Of a stretch of DNA of 64,000 nucleotides, positions 1-9,764 are shown in pieces; position 1 is the stretch's first letter; each line of letters opens with the position of its first letter. The DNA lies in assembly GCF_014236855.1 (NCBI RefSeq), contig NZ_CP051261.1, positions 310,001 through 374,000 on the forward strand. The letters run 5' to 3'. The translations under genes and the position numbers were made by a program. The DNA is from Xanthomonas sp. SI. GTDB taxonomy: Bacteria; Pseudomonadota; Gammaproteobacteria; Xanthomonadales; Xanthomonadaceae. The notes beneath the pieces were generated by a model. It was not told the DNA's origin, did not search any database, and worked only from the letters and a program-made list of their open reading frames with translations.

Positions 1-768
1 TCGGCTGCGTATCTGTACGAACGCAAGGGCCAGTTGGCGCAGGCATTGGCCGCCAACCTGCAGGTGCGCGATCCGGCGCGGGTGCGCTTCCTGCCGATCC
101 AGATCGCCAGCAATCTCAACCTGCTCGGCTATGTCAGCGCCGCCGAAGCGCGCTATCGCGACAGCTTCCAGTTGTATCCGGACAGCGCGTTTTCCAACGT
201 GGCCTGGCCGAGCTTCCTGTTCGCGCATGGCCGCACCGCCGAAGCGCAGGCGGCATTGGACGAAGCGCTGGGGCGCGGCACCGACTACGCCGGGCTGTAC
301 CTGCTGCAGGCGGAGCTGGCATTGGCGCAGGGCGATGCGGCGCGTGCGCGCCAGGCCAGCCTGCATGCGCTGCGGTTACGTCCCCAGGGTAGCCTGGGGC
401 AGACCGTGTCATGGATGCTGGACGCGCAGCCACGGCCTGCCGCGCCGGCGCTGCGCGCGCGGGCGCAAGACCTGTTGCACAGCCTTGCGCGTGGTGCCGA
501 CCCACTGAATGGGCTGGATGCGGCGCTGCTGCTGCAACTGGCCGGCGACCCGGACGCGGCGCTGGATGCGCTGCGCCGCGCGCAGGCCGCCGGCTATCGC
601 GATGCGGCCTACCTGCGGGTGTCGCCGTTGCTGGCGCCGCTGCGCGCACAGGCCGGCTTCGCCGCGTTGCTGGCGCGCAACCAGGCCGACATCGCCGCCC
701 AGCGCGCACAGGTGCGCCAAGCCGGCCTGCTCCCGCAGGAAACCGGCGCGGCTACGGCAACGCCTTGA
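1..768 (+). CDS. TPR-repeat protein, C-terminal part (5' end outside window)
   Basis: The frame is open from the first base, so the true start lies to the left. The visible 255 residues are alanine/leucine-rich helical pairs of tetratricopeptide type (for example the ASNLNLLGYVSAAEARYRDS and LFAHGRTAEAQAALDEAL segments), ending in a polar tail. This resembles the C-terminal TPR half of winged-helix or cyclase-type regulators common in Xanthomonadaceae, but the effector domain is not visible, so function is unknown. The last 17 bases overlap the end of the convergent serine hydrolase gene. Confidence 0.75.
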   Translation, partial: SAAYLYERKGQLAQALAANLQVRDPARVRFLPIQIASNLNLLGYVSAAEARYRDSFQLYPDSAFSNVAWPSFLFAHGRTAEAQAALDEALGRGTDYAGLYLLQAELALAQGDAARARQASLHALRLRPQGSLGQTVSWMLDAQPRPAAPALRARAQDLLHSLARGADPLNGLDAALLLQLAGDPDAALDALRRAQAAGYRDAAYLRVSPLLAPLRAQAGFAALLARNQADIAAQRAQVRQAGLLPQETGAATATP

Positions 769-1888
769 GCACGTAGTCGGCGAGCAGCGCCTGCGATTGC
801 GGATGCATCTTCGGCGTGTTGTAGGCGCTGCGGGTGATCACCACCACCAGGCGTTCTTCGGGCAGCACGAACACGTAGTTGCCGCCGTTGCCGGACATCG
901 CCCACACCCCGCGTTCCACCCCGCGCACCGGGAAGCGGAAACGCCACAGCAGATAGCCGTAGTCGGCGTCCTCGCGCGCCTGCGCGTGCACCGTGGTCAT
1001 CGCCCGCACCCAGTCCGCAGGCAGCACCTGCTGGCCGTGCCAGCGGCCCTGGTCGAGCAGCAACTGGCCGAACTTGGCCAGGTCGCGGCTGCGGTAGCGC
1101 GTGCCGCCGCCGCCCATGCCCACGCCTTCGGCGGAGCGGCCCCAGTGGACGTCGGTGATGCCCAGTGGCCGTTCCAGCGCCTGCGCGGCGAAGTTTTCCA
1201 GGTGCTGGCCGGTGGCTTTCTCCACCAGCGCGCCGAGCAGGAAGCTGCCGGCGGTGCAGTAGGCGAAGGCGCGGCCGTGCGGGCTGTTCTCGGGGCGGCT
1301 CATCCATGGTGCGTAGCCCTTGATCGGCAGGTCCAGCGCGAACTGGGTCCAGTCGGCGCTGACGTACATGCGTTCCTCGTTGCCGCTGGAGAACGCGTTC
1401 TCGTCGTCGCATTCCAGTTGCGAACTCATCGTCAGCAGGTCCTCGACGGTGAGCGCGCGCTTGCGCGGATCCGGCTGCTGCCAATGACGGTCACCGAAGT
1501 AGTCGTAGACCTTGGCCTGCGCGCCGGCTAGGCGGCCGCGCTCGATCGCCGCGCCGACCAGCATCGCGGTGATGCTCTTGGTCGCCGAGCGGGTGTCTTG
1601 CAGGGTCTGCCGATCGGCATCGCCGAAGTAGCGTTCGTAGACCAGCGCGCCGTCGCGCACGATCAGCACGCTGCTGGTGTTCGGCGCCTTGCCGTCGGCG
1701 ATGGCCTGCTCCAGTGCCGCGAGCGTGGCCATGTTCCAGCCCGTGGCCCGGGCGTCGGCGACCTTCCAGCCGTCTTCGAGCGCCGGCGGCGCGGTGGCGG
1801 TGGTGCTGCTGGTGGTGGTGGGCGCGGCATGAACGACAGGCGCGGCGAGAACGAACACGGTGCACAGCAGGAACGGAAGGCGCGACAT
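752..1888 (-). CDS. Exported class C beta-lactamase-family serine hydrolase
   Basis: The protein is 378 aa. The chosen ATG is followed by a clear signal peptide (MSRLPFLLCTVFVLAAPVVHA), so it should act in the periplasm. The fold is that of class C beta-lactamases/esterases (Pfam Beta-lactamase). The SxxK nucleophile motif is SATK, with Ser101 and Lys104. The usual YxN appears as YCT, and the KTG-like strand is replaced by a GNGGN segment. This variant pattern is typical of uncharacterised serine hydrolases rather than true antibiotic-resistance beta-lactamases. It converges on the upstream TPR gene with a 17-bp overlap and is divergent from oleD, with about 200 bp between. The substrate cannot be read from the sequence. 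Confidence 0.85.
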   Translation of the reverse strand: MSRLPFLLCTVFVLAAPVVHAAPTTTSSTTATAPPALEDGWKVADARATGWNMATLAALEQAIADGKAPNTSSVLIVRDGALVYERYFGDADRQTLQDTRSATKSITAMLVGAAIERGRLAGAQAKVYDYFGDRHWQQPDPRKRALTVEDLLTMSSQLECDDENAFSSGNEERMYVSADWTQFALDLPIKGYAPWMSRPENSPHGRAFAYCTAGSFLLGALVEKATGQHLENFAAQALERPLGITDVHWGRSAEGVGMGGGGTRYRSRDLAKFGQLLLDQGRWHGQQVLPADWVRAMTTVHAQAREDADYGYLLWRFRFPVRGVERGVWAMSGNGGNYVFVLPEERLVVVITRSAYNTPKMHPQSQALLADYVLKALP

Positions 1889-2085
1889 GGTGAAACTCCG
1901 GAAGGATGCAGTCCGCGCACTGCGCCAGCACCGTGGATGAAGTGCCTGATGCCACGGTGAAGAATTATGAAGTTCCACAGGATCAACGACTTGGGATGTT
2001 CCGTGGCGTCGCCTGCAGCCGCGCGGATCGCCTTCCCCGGCGTCCCCGGCTATCGTGTGCGCCCTGATGCGATCGGTGCGGCGCA

Positions 2086-3096
2086 ATGAAGATAGTGGTG
2101 ACGGGCGGTGGTGGATTCCTGGGCCAGGCGCTGTGCCGCGGCCTGGTCGCGCGCGGGCACGAGGTGATCAGCTACAACCGCGGCCACTATCCGGAACTGC
2201 AGGCGCTGGGCGTGGCCCAGGTGCGCGGCGACCTGGCGGATGCGCAGGCGCTGCACCACGCGGTCGCCGGCGCCGAGGCGGTGTTCCACAACGCGGCCAA
2301 GGCCGGTGCCTGGGGCAGCTACGACAGCTACTACCAGCCCAACGTGGTCGGCACCGAGAACGTGCTGGCCGCCTGCCGCGCGCACGGCGTGGGCCGCCTG
2401 ATCTACACCTCCACGCCAAGCGTGACCCATCGCGCCACGCATCCGGTGGAGGGCTTGGGCGCGGACCAGGTGCCGTATGGCGAGAACTTTCAGGCGCCGT
2501 ACGCGGCGACCAAGGCGATCGCCGAGCGCGCGGTGCTCGCTGCCAACGACGCGCAACTGGCGGTGGTGGCGCTACGGCCGCGGCTGATCTGGGGGCCGGG
2601 CGACAACCAGATCCTGCCCAAGCTGGTCGCGCGCGCGCAGGCCGGGCGCGTGCGCCTGGTCGGCGGCGGCGACAACCGGGTCGATTCAACCTTCATCGAC
2701 AATGCCGCGCAGGCGCATTTCGACGCGTTCGAGCATCTGCGCGTCGGCGCGGCCTGCGCCGGCAAGGCGTACTTCATTTCCAATGGCGAGCCGCTGCCGA
2801 TGCGCGAGTTGCTGAACAAGCTGCTGGCCGCGGTCGGCGCGCCGCCGGTGACCAAGACCCTGTCGTTCAAGGCGGCCTATCGCATCGGCGCGGCCTGCGA
2901 AACGCTGTGGCCGCTGCTGCGCCTGCGCGGCGAGCCGCCGCTGACCCGCTTCCTGGCCGAGCAGCTGTGCACGCCGCATTGGTACAGCATGGAACCGGCG
3001 CGACGCGATTTCGGCTATGTACCGCAGGTTTCGATCGAGCAGGGCCTGCAGCGCCTGGCGTCATCATGGCGCCGCGACACTTCCGTCACTTCCTGA
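2086..3096 (+). CDS. oleD: NAD(P)-dependent 2-alkyl-3-oxoalkanoate reductase (OleD-like)
   Basis: The 336-aa protein is an extended short-chain dehydrogenase/epimerase. It has an N-terminal Rossmann motif TGGGGFLG, Ser109/Thr110, and the catalytic Tyr139-xxx-Lys143 ([10 protein letters not shown]). Sequence and length match OleD, which reduces the 2-alkyl-3-keto acids made by OleA before OleC/OleB convert them to long-chain olefins. The conserved stretch [20 protein letters not shown] near the C-terminus is as I remember it from Xanthomonas/Stenotrophomonas OleD. No oleA, oleB or oleC lies in this window, and the upstream neighbour is an unrelated divergent hydrolase, so the gene appears detached from the usual oleABCD cluster. 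Alternative: a general 3-beta-hydroxysteroid dehydrogenase-family enzyme. Confidence 0.8.
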   Translation: MKIVVTGGGGFLGQALCRGLVARGHEVISYNRGHYPELQALGVAQVRGDLADAQALHHAVAGAEAVFHNAAKAGAWGSYDSYYQPNVVGTENVLAACRAHGVGRLIYTSTPSVTHRATHPVEGLGADQVPYGENFQAPYAATKAIAERAVLAANDAQLAVVALRPRLIWGPGDNQILPKLVARAQAGRVRLVGGGDNRVDSTFIDNAAQAHFDAFEHLRVGAACAGKAYFISNGEPLPMRELLNKLLAAVGAPPVTKTLSFKAAYRIGAACETLWPLLRLRGEPPLTRFLAEQLCTPHWYSMEPARRDFGYVPQVSIEQGLQRLASSWRRDTSVTS

Positions 3097-3158
3097 CGAC
3101 CGGCGGTTTCCGAAGATAACTGCGCGCCGATTCGGCACGACAACTTCTGGACCTTGCC

Positions 3159-3317
3159 ATGCTGCATTACGCCATCATCTTTTTCGTCATCGCCATCATC
3201 GCGGCCGTGCTGGGTTTCAGCGGCATCGCCGGCGCCGCGACCAACATCGCCTGGATCCTGTTCGTGGTGTTCCTGATCCTGGCCGTGATCTCGATGTTCC
3301 GTCGCGGCAAGGTGTAG
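3159..3317 (+). CDS. DUF1328 small membrane protein
   Basis: The 52-aa protein has two hydrophobic helices separated by a GFSGIAGAA turn and ends in a basic MFRRGKV tail. This is the signature of the DUF1328/YtjA family of small inner-membrane proteins found across proteobacteria, whose function is unknown. It starts 62 bp after oleD and is followed at once by a strong terminator, so it may be the last gene of that transcript or have its own promoter. Confidence 0.88.
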   Translation: MLHYAIIFFVIAIIAAVLGFSGIAGAATNIAWILFVVFLILAVISMFRRGKV

Positions 3318-3335
3318 TCGCCCGCGTAGCATCCC

Positions 3336-3387
3336 GAACGGCCCGTCGCACCGGAGAACGTCCGGCGCGGCGGGCCGTTCGTTTTTT
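3336..3387 (+). terminator. Rho-independent terminator after DUF1328 gene
   Basis: A GAACGGCCCGTCGC arm and its near-perfect complement GCGGCGGGCCGTTC form a 14-bp stem (one G-T pair), followed by GTTTTTT. Confidence 0.9.
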
Positions 3388-3636
3388 GCGCGCGCCGCTG
3401 GCGCCTGATGCGCGCCAGTGCTTGGCGCTGCGCTATTCGCCGGATTCCAGCAACGCCACCGCGCTAAGCAGCGCTATGTCTTGCCGTGTCGTTGCTTCCG
3501 CCATGCCCATACAGGGGCGATAGCATGGGCTCATCGAGGTGCGCTGGGTAAGCTATGCGGCAATGCCTGCAAGGGATGGACGCCAAGCTCGGGGCTTGCC
3601 ACCATAGGCCTATCAGGGGATGTGGTTGGGGAATCG

Positions 3637-5598
3637 ATGCGACGTTGGACGTTCGTGGCCGGCCTTGCGCTGGCTTCTTGCATGGCATGCGCGCAGGCCG
3701 AGCCGCCGCCGCTGGATCTGACCCCGTATCTGAAGCGCGACCAGTTCGAGCGGGTCAAGATCTCGCCGACCGGCGCCTACTATGCCGTTACCCAGCCGAT
3801 GGAGGACCGCACCGGGCTGGTGGTCGTTCGCCGCAGCGACAAGCAGCTTTCGGCCAGGATCATCGGCGGTGCCGACTCGGTGATCGACGATTTCTGGTGG
3901 GCCAACGACGAGCGCATCGTGGTATCGATGGCCGAGCGCTTCGGCACGCGCGACGAACCGGTGGCGATCGGCCAACTGCACGCCATCGATGCCGACGGCA
4001 AGAATCCGCGCCTGCTCGCCAGCCCGTATGGAATGAACGATGCGGTCAATGCCACCACGCTCAAGGCGGGCCTGGATCCGTCGGTGTACATGCTCGATAC
4101 CCTGGCGCAGGATCCGCGCAACGTGCTGGTGTCGGTAGTGGCGCCCAGCAGCGATCCCACGATCCGCATCGACAAGCTCGATATCTACAATCACCGGCGT
4201 ACGCCAGTGGCGACCGCGCCGGTGTCGCGGGCGGATTTCGTCGCCGACCATAGCGGGCGCGTGCGTTTCGCCAACGGCGCCGATAGCGGCAATTCCAGCA
4301 AGCTCTACTACCGCGACGACAACGACACGCCGTGGCGGCTGATCAACGACGAAGCCGCCAGCTTCCATCGCGCCTATCCGCTGGGGTTCTCCAGCGACGA
4401 CAAGCTCGCCTACCTGCAGGTGGAACAGGCCAGCGGCCCGGATGCGGTAGTGGCCTGGGATCCGGCGACCGACCGCTACTCGCCCTTGCTGCGCGATGAG
4501 CAGGTCGACCCGTACCGGGTATTGCGCGACCTGGACGGCAAGACGCCGATCGGCGTGTCATTCATGAGCGACGGGGTGCGCAACCGCTTCTTCGACGACA
4601 ACGCGCCGACCTCGCGCCTGTATCGATCGCTGGAAAAGGCGTTCAACGGCGATGCGGTGTTCATCACCTCGGCAACGGCCGATCGCCGGCTGGTGTTGCT
4701 ATACGTCTGGAGCGATCGCAACAACGGCGATTATTTCCTGTACGACACCGTGGACAAGCAGGCCAAGCGCGTGTTCAGCCGGCGCGAATGGTTCCGGCCC
4801 GACCAGGTGCCGCCCAGCCGCGAGATCAGCTTCAAGGCCAGGGATGGCCTGCCGCTGCACGGCTATCTCACTCTGCCGCTGCATGCCGAGGCAGGCAAGC
4901 CCTTGCCGATGGTGCTGTTGCCGCACGGCGGGCCGTTCGGCGTGTTCGATGCGTGGGATTTCGACGACGACGCGCAGCTGCTGGCCGCGGCGGGCTACGC
5001 GGTGCTGCGGGTCAATTACCGCGGTTCGGGCAACTATGGCCGTGCCTTCACCCAGGCCGGGGCGAAGGAGTGGGGCGGCCACATGCAGGACGACCTGACC
5101 GATGCCACGCGCTGGGCGGCTGCGCAGGGTATCGCCGATGCCTCGCGCATCTGCCTCTACGGCGCCAGCTACGGCGCCTACGCGGCGTTGATGGGCGCGG
5201 CCAGGGAACCGGCCTTGTACCGCTGCGCCGCCGGCTATGTCGGCGTCTACGACCTGGAGACGATGTACCGCGACCAGGCCAGGCGTGCGCGCTGGGCCAA
5301 GAACTGGGCCGGCGACTGGCTCGGCGAACGCAGCACCCTGGCCGCGCGCTCGCCGGTCAATCTGGCCGATCGCATCCGCATCCCGGTGTTCCTAGCCGCG
5401 GGCGGCAAGGACGAGCGTGCGCCGATCCAGCACACCGAACGCATGGAAAAGGCGCTGAAGAAAGCCGGTGCGCCGGTGGAGTCGCTGTATTTCCCCAACG
5501 AGGGCCATGGCTTCTACACCGAGCCGCACCGGCGCGCCTATTACACACAGTTGCTGGCGTTCCTGAGCAAACACCTGGGGGGCGCGCAGGCGCAGTAG
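3637..5598 (+). CDS. Exported S9-family (prolyl oligopeptidase-type) serine peptidase
   Basis: The 653-aa protein has an N-terminal signal sequence (MRRWTFVAGLALASCMACAQA), a beta-propeller-like region to about residue 420 and a C-terminal alpha/beta-hydrolase domain. The catalytic triad is visible: Ser511 in GASYGAY, Asp592 in GGKDERAP and His624 in NEGHGF. The PHGGPFG segment supplies the oxyanion region. This is the layout of S9 acylaminoacyl/dipeptidyl peptidases secreted by Xanthomonadaceae for peptide degradation. The ATG at 3637 was chosen because it begins the signal peptide and has GGGGA about 6 bases upstream; the frame is open farther upstream but with no signal-like sequence. The gene stands alone, following a terminator and preceding ubiJ. 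Confidence 0.9.
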   Translation: MRRWTFVAGLALASCMACAQAEPPPLDLTPYLKRDQFERVKISPTGAYYAVTQPMEDRTGLVVVRRSDKQLSARIIGGADSVIDDFWWANDERIVVSMAERFGTRDEPVAIGQLHAIDADGKNPRLLASPYGMNDAVNATTLKAGLDPSVYMLDTLAQDPRNVLVSVVAPSSDPTIRIDKLDIYNHRRTPVATAPVSRADFVADHSGRVRFANGADSGNSSKLYYRDDNDTPWRLINDEAASFHRAYPLGFSSDDKLAYLQVEQASGPDAVVAWDPATDRYSPLLRDEQVDPYRVLRDLDGKTPIGVSFMSDGVRNRFFDDNAPTSRLYRSLEKAFNGDAVFITSATADRRLVLLYVWSDRNNGDYFLYDTVDKQAKRVFSRREWFRPDQVPPSREISFKARDGLPLHGYLTLPLHAEAGKPLPMVLLPHGGPFGVFDAWDFDDDAQLLAAAGYAVLRVNYRGSGNYGRAFTQAGAKEWGGHMQDDLTDATRWAAAQGIADASRICLYGASYGAYAALMGAAREPALYRCAAGYVGVYDLETMYRDQARRARWAKNWAGDWLGERSTLAARSPVNLADRIRIPVFLAAGGKDERAPIQHTERMEKALKKAGAPVESLYFPNEGHGFYTEPHRRAYYTQLLAFLSKHLGGAQAQ

Positions 5599-5664
5599 CG
5601 CGGTGCGCTTCACAGTCTGCCGCGCGCACGGTGCGGCGACGTGTCTGCCGCTAGAATGCGCGGC

Positions 5665-6306
5665 ATGCCTGGATCTCCCTTCGATGCCCTCAAGCCCCTG
5701 GCCGGCCGCGCGCTGGAAGCGGCGCTCAACCGCGCGCTGGCGCTGGACCCGGATACCCGCGAGGCGCTGCGCGGCCTCGACGGCCAGCGCGTGGCGCTGA
5801 CCCTGGAGGCGCCGGCGCTGGCGCTGCAGATCCGGGTGGACGGCACGCGCCTGCAGGTCGGTCCGGTGGACGCGGCGCAGGAACCGGATCTGGCGGTGCG
5901 CAGCACCCTCGGCGGGCTGTTCGCGCAACTGCCGTTCCTGGCCCAGGCGCGACGCGGCGCCAGTCCCGGCGGACGGGTGCGGGTGTCCGGCGATGCCGAA
6001 CTGGCGCGGCGCCTGCAGCAGTTGGCGGGGCGCTTCGATCCCGACTGGCAGCGCCCGTTCACCCAGGTGTTCGGCGACGTGCTCGGCGTGCAGTTCGCCA
6101 ATGCCGCGCGCGCGGCGCTGCATCAGGCCCAGCGCAGCGCGCAGGACCTGGCGCAGAGCGCGGCCGAATTCGTCACCGAGGAGTCGCGCGACGTGGTCCC
6201 GCGCGCCGAGCTGGACGCGTTCTACGACGATGTGGATGCGGTGCGCGACGATGTCGAACGTCTGGCCGCGCGCGTGGCCAGGTTGCAGCCGGGACACGGC
6301 GCATGA
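5665..6306 (+). CDS. ubiJ: Ubiquinone biosynthesis accessory factor UbiJ (SCP2 domain)
   Basis: The 213-aa protein has an SCP2-like lipid-binding core (about residues 15-125) and a C-terminal acidic/amphipathic helix rich in Asp and Arg ([20 protein letters not shown]), as in UbiJ. UbiJ is a non-catalytic scaffold that holds ubiquinone intermediates in the soluble Ubi complex. The stop codon overlaps the ubiB start in an ATGA arrangement, which strongly supports the assignment and translational coupling. An in-frame ATG nine bases earlier (5656) is an alternative start. Confidence 0.88.
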   Translation: MPGSPFDALKPLAGRALEAALNRALALDPDTREALRGLDGQRVALTLEAPALALQIRVDGTRLQVGPVDAAQEPDLAVRSTLGGLFAQLPFLAQARRGASPGGRVRVSGDAELARRLQQLAGRFDPDWQRPFTQVFGDVLGVQFANAARAALHQAQRSAQDLAQSAAEFVTEESRDVVPRAELDAFYDDVDAVRDDVERLAARVARLQPGHGA

Positions 6307-7961
6307 AGGCGATGTTCCGCGCCAGCCGCATCGGCCGGGTTATCCTGCGCTACCGCCTGGACGATCTGCTCGACGGCACCCCGGCCGAGCGCTGGCTGCG
6401 CCTGGCCAAGCCGTTCGTGCCGCGCGCCAGCCCGGACATCGCCGCGCAGTCGCGCGGCGCGCGGTTGCGTTTGGCGCTGCAGGACCTGGGCCCGATCTTC
6501 GTCAAGTTCGGGCAGATCCTGTCCACCCGCCGCGACCTGATGCCGCCGGACGTGGCCGAGGAACTGACCCTGCTGCAGGACCGGGTGCGCCCGTTCGATG
6601 GCGAGGCCGCGCGGCGTATCGTCGAGCAGGCGCTGGGGCAGCCGATCGGCGTGGCCTTCGCCAGTTTCGACACCACGCCGCTGGCCTCCGCCTCGATCGC
6701 GCAAGTGCATGCGGCGACGCTGCACGACGGCCGCGAAGTGGTGGTCAAGGTGCTGCGCCCGGACATCGAGCGGCAGATCGACGCCGACATCGCGCTGTTG
6801 AAGTCCGCCGCCGCGCTGGTCGATCGCGCGCACCCGCGCGCCGACAAGATCCGCCCGCGCGAAGTGGTGGCCGAGATCGAGACCACCCTGGCCGCGGAGC
6901 TGGACCTGCAGCGCGAAGGCGCCAATGCCAGCGTGCTGCGCCGCTTCTGGCTGCATTCGGACGACATGTACGTGCCGGAGGTGATCTGGAGCCACACTGC
7001 CGAGCGCGCGCTGACCCTGGAACGGGTGCGCGGCATCCCTTCCGACGACATCGCCTCGCTCGACGCCGCCGGCATCGACCGCAAGGCGCTGGCCGCCAAG
7101 GGCGTGCGCGTGTTCTACACGCAGGTGTTCCGCGACAACTTCTTCCATGCCGATGCGCACGCCGGCAACATCTGGGTCGACAGCGATCCGGCGCGGCGGA
7201 TCAACCCGCGCTTCATCGCGCTGGACTTCGGCATCATGGGCCAGCTGTCGCAGGAAGATCAGTACTACCTGGCCGAGAATTTCATGGCCATCTTCAACAA
7301 GGACTACCGGCGCATGGCCGAGCTGCACGTGGAGGCGGGCTGGATGCCGGCCAACGTGCGCATCGACGAACTGGAAGCGGCGGCGCGCTCGGTGTGCGAA
7401 CCGTACTTCACACGGCCGCTGTCGCAGATCTCGCTGGCCGAGGTGCTGATCAAGCTGTTCCGCGTCGCCCAGCGCTATGAGCTGACCCTGCAGCCGCAGC
7501 TGATCCTGCTGCAGAAGACCCTGCTCAACATCGAAGGCGTGGGCCGCCAGCTGGACCCGGAGCTGGACATCTGGGCGGTGGCGCGGCCGGTGCTCGAGCG
7601 CATCCTGGTCGAGCGCTACAGCCCGCAGCGCGCGCTGCAGGAGTTGCGCAAGCGGCTGCCGGAAATCATGACCCATGCGCCGGACATGCCGCGCCTGGTG
7701 CACAGCTGGCTGCGCCAGCAGGTGGAAGGCGGCCACGAGCTGTCGATGCGCTCGCGCGATCTGTCCGACCTCAACGTGATCCTGCTGCGCATGCAGCGCC
7801 GCGTGGTCACCGCGATCACCGGCGTGGGCCTGCTCACCGTCGCGGCACTGCTGTACGCGCTCGACGCCGGCGGGCCGCAGCTCGGCGGCGTGTCGATCTG
7901 GGCATGGGGCGCCGGCGGCATCGGCGCGGTCAGCCTGCTCTCGGCGTGGTGGCGGCGCTAG
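6303..7961 (+). CDS. ubiB: UbiB, atypical protein kinase-like ATPase of ubiquinone synthesis
   Basis: The 552-aa protein is of normal length for UbiB. It shows the family signatures: the KxGQ motif in [16 protein letters not shown], the alanine-rich loop ASIAQVH, the catalytic-loop segment [10 protein letters not shown] and the metal-binding DFG in ALDFGIMG. Two hydrophobic helices close the C-terminus, anchoring it to the inner membrane. UbiB is an ATPase of the ADCK/COQ8 family required for hydroxylation steps of aerobic ubiquinone synthesis. It overlaps ubiJ by 4 bp. Confidence 0.96.
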   Translation: MKAMFRASRIGRVILRYRLDDLLDGTPAERWLRLAKPFVPRASPDIAAQSRGARLRLALQDLGPIFVKFGQILSTRRDLMPPDVAEELTLLQDRVRPFDGEAARRIVEQALGQPIGVAFASFDTTPLASASIAQVHAATLHDGREVVVKVLRPDIERQIDADIALLKSAAALVDRAHPRADKIRPREVVAEIETTLAAELDLQREGANASVLRRFWLHSDDMYVPEVIWSHTAERALTLERVRGIPSDDIASLDAAGIDRKALAAKGVRVFYTQVFRDNFFHADAHAGNIWVDSDPARRINPRFIALDFGIMGQLSQEDQYYLAENFMAIFNKDYRRMAELHVEAGWMPANVRIDELEAAARSVCEPYFTRPLSQISLAEVLIKLFRVAQRYELTLQPQLILLQKTLLNIEGVGRQLDPELDIWAVARPVLERILVERYSPQRALQELRKRLPEIMTHAPDMPRLVHSWLRQQVEGGHELSMRSRDLSDLNVILLRMQRRVVTAITGVGLLTVAALLYALDAGGPQLGGVSIWAWGAGGIGAVSLLSAWWRR

Positions 7962-8031
7962 GCGCTTCGCCGCCGCGATCGAACGCCCGCGCTGTCCGCG
8001 TCCTGCGTTTTTCACCTGTCGGGAGCTGCGT

Positions 8032-8382
8032 ATGCCCTGGATCGTCGGCAAGTATCTGATCACCGCCGCGCTGGTGGTGGCGATTTCCGAAGTGGCGCGG
8101 CGCAGCGACCGGCTCGGTGGGCTGATCGCCGCCTTGCCGCTGGTGACGGTGCTGACGCTGATCTGGCTGCAACTGGAGCGGCAGCCGCAGGCCAAGATCG
8201 CCAACCATGCCTGGTATACGTTCTGGTACGTGCTGCCGACGCTGCCGATGTTCCTGGCGTTTCCGCTGCTGTTGCCGCGGCTGGGCTTCTGGTGGACGCT
8301 GGCCGCGTGCGAGCTGCTGACCATCGCCTGCTTCGGCGCGTTGGCGCTGGGCGTGCGCCGCTTCGGGATCCAGTTGCTGTAG
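8032..8382 (+). CDS. DUF3147 membrane protein
   Basis: The 116-aa protein has about four transmembrane helices and few charges outside the loops. The N-terminal segment (YLITAALVVAISEVARRSDRL), followed by a LIAALPLVTVLTLIWL helix, is characteristic of DUF3147. The function of this family is unknown. CGGGAG about 6 bases before the ATG is a good ribosome-binding site. It follows ubiB by 70 bp and may be co-transcribed. Confidence 0.85.
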   Translation: MPWIVGKYLITAALVVAISEVARRSDRLGGLIAALPLVTVLTLIWLQLERQPQAKIANHAWYTFWYVLPTLPMFLAFPLLLPRLGFWWTLAACELLTIACFGALALGVRRFGIQLL

Positions 8383-8704
8383 GGCGTGTCATCCACCCCT
8401 GAGCAGATCGCGCCATGCTTGCGCGTGCCTGGGCAGGAAACGGAAAGACGTGAGCCCACGCGATGCCATGGCAGCGTGCGCGCGCAAACGCGGCGCGACT
8501 TACGCGGAAGCGACACGCCATGGCACCGATACGGCTGCCGGTCGCCACGGGCCGAGCGTTGGGCAGTTCCAGCATTTCATCGGGACTCCGCAGCTGTGGG
8601 GAGGCCATCGTCGAACCATCGCGCGGCGACGTCGGCGGCCTGGAACCGGACGCTGCGTGACGCGCGCATTGTGGCCGGGGGCGCCGGGCGCGGATAATCC
8701 GGCG
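8383..8704 (+). other. Intergenic region, no gene seen
   Basis: The open frames here have no start signal, homology pattern or domain. No clear terminator or repeat was recognised; the sequence simply precedes the GTG start of the pseudouridine synthase. Confidence 0.5.
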
Positions 8705-9469
8705 GTGAGCATTTCTTCCGATTCCCTGCAGATCCTCTATCTGGACCCGTTCCTGGCCGTGGTCGACAAGCCGGCCGGGCTGATGGTCCACGACAGCAAG
8801 CTGGCCCGCGGCGAGGACGACTTCCTCGCCGATCGCCTACGCGCGCAACTGGGACGTCCGATCTTCCTGGTGCACCGGCTCGACCGCGCCACCAGCGGTT
8901 GCCTGCTGCTGGCCTTCGACCGCGACACCGCCGGCGCGCTGGGCAAGGCGCTGATGGCGGGGGAGGTGGACAAGGATTACCTGGCGATCTGTCGCGGCTG
9001 GCCGGCCGAGGAGCGCTTCGACGTCGACCACGACCTCGACGGCGGCCCCGGCAAGCCGTTGAAGAAACCGGCGCAGACCCGTTTCCAGCGCCTGGCCTGC
9101 GGCGAGTTGCAGGTGCCGTCGGGCGAGTTCGGCACCTCGCGCTACGCGCTGTTGCGCTGCAGCCCGGTGACCGGGCGTTTCCGCCAGATCCGTCGCCACC
9201 TCAAGCATCTGTCGCATCACCTGATCGGCGATACCAGCCACGGTGATGGCCGCCACAACCGCATCTTCCGCATGCAGGGCGTGCACCGCATGCTGCTGCA
9301 CGCCGAGCGCCTGGCGTTCCCGCATCCGGACGGGCGCCGGATCGAGGTGAACGCACCGCTGGATGCGGAGTTCGTGCGCGCGTTCGGGTTGTTCGGCTGG
9401 TCGCCTACGCCGTGGATGCGGAGCGAGGCGGAACGATTGGCAGATGCGCCAGACGAGGTCGCTGGCTAG
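8705..9469 (+). CDS. truC: RluA-family pseudouridine synthase, TruC-like
   Basis: The 254-aa protein begins at a GTG, giving the compact N-terminus expected for TruC (MSISSDSLQILYLDPFLAVVDKPAG). The catalytic motif HRLDRATSG contains the nucleophilic Asp. The RLR-type motif GRFRQIRRHLKHLSHHLIGD and a short SHGDGRHN segment follow, as in TruC, which makes pseudouridine-65 in tRNA. Length and the lack of an S4 domain separate it from RluC/RluD. The frame is open upstream to 8450, but that part has no similarity pattern. Confidence 0.85.
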   Translation: MSISSDSLQILYLDPFLAVVDKPAGLMVHDSKLARGEDDFLADRLRAQLGRPIFLVHRLDRATSGCLLLAFDRDTAGALGKALMAGEVDKDYLAICRGWPAEERFDVDHDLDGGPGKPLKKPAQTRFQRLACGELQVPSGEFGTSRYALLRCSPVTGRFRQIRRHLKHLSHHLIGDTSHGDGRHNRIFRMQGVHRMLLHAERLAFPHPDGRRIEVNAPLDAEFVRAFGLFGWSPTPWMRSEAERLADAPDEVAG

Positions 9470-9502
9470 CGCTTTTCCAGATGGTTCGTGGTGAGCGCTT
9501 TG

Positions 9503-9708
9503 TGTAGGAGCGGCTTCAGCCGCGACCGGAGCTACCGGTAATGCCCGATCGCGACGACGCATGACCTAATAACGCCACCCAAAGTCGTTCCGACGATGCC
9601 TTCTGCGCGGCCTGAGCTTCCAGCTGCGGCCGGGACATGTCGATCCAGACCTCTGCCGCAAGCGCAACGCCAGCCGCTTCGCTCGTCGCGGTTGAAACCG
9701 CTGCTACA
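9503..9708. repeat. Inverted pair of 24-nt palindromic REP-like elements
   Basis: The copy at 9503-9529 reads TGTAGGAGCGGCTTCAGCCG then CGACCGG. A decayed, inverted copy lies at 9685-9708 (GTCGCGGTTGAAACCGCTGC then TACA). The spacer is about 155 bp, longer than in the other pairs in the window. Confidence 0.85.
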
Positions 9709-9764
9709 GGAAGCGCAGTGCAGCGCGTCGCACCCAGGGGCGCGGCGCGTTGGCCGCGCCAGGA

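Noticed and set aside
752..1888. True class C antibiotic-resistance beta-lactamase (AmpC)
   Set aside because: The SxxK motif is present, but YxN is YCT and the KTG-like motif is missing, which points to a generic serine hydrolase or esterase.
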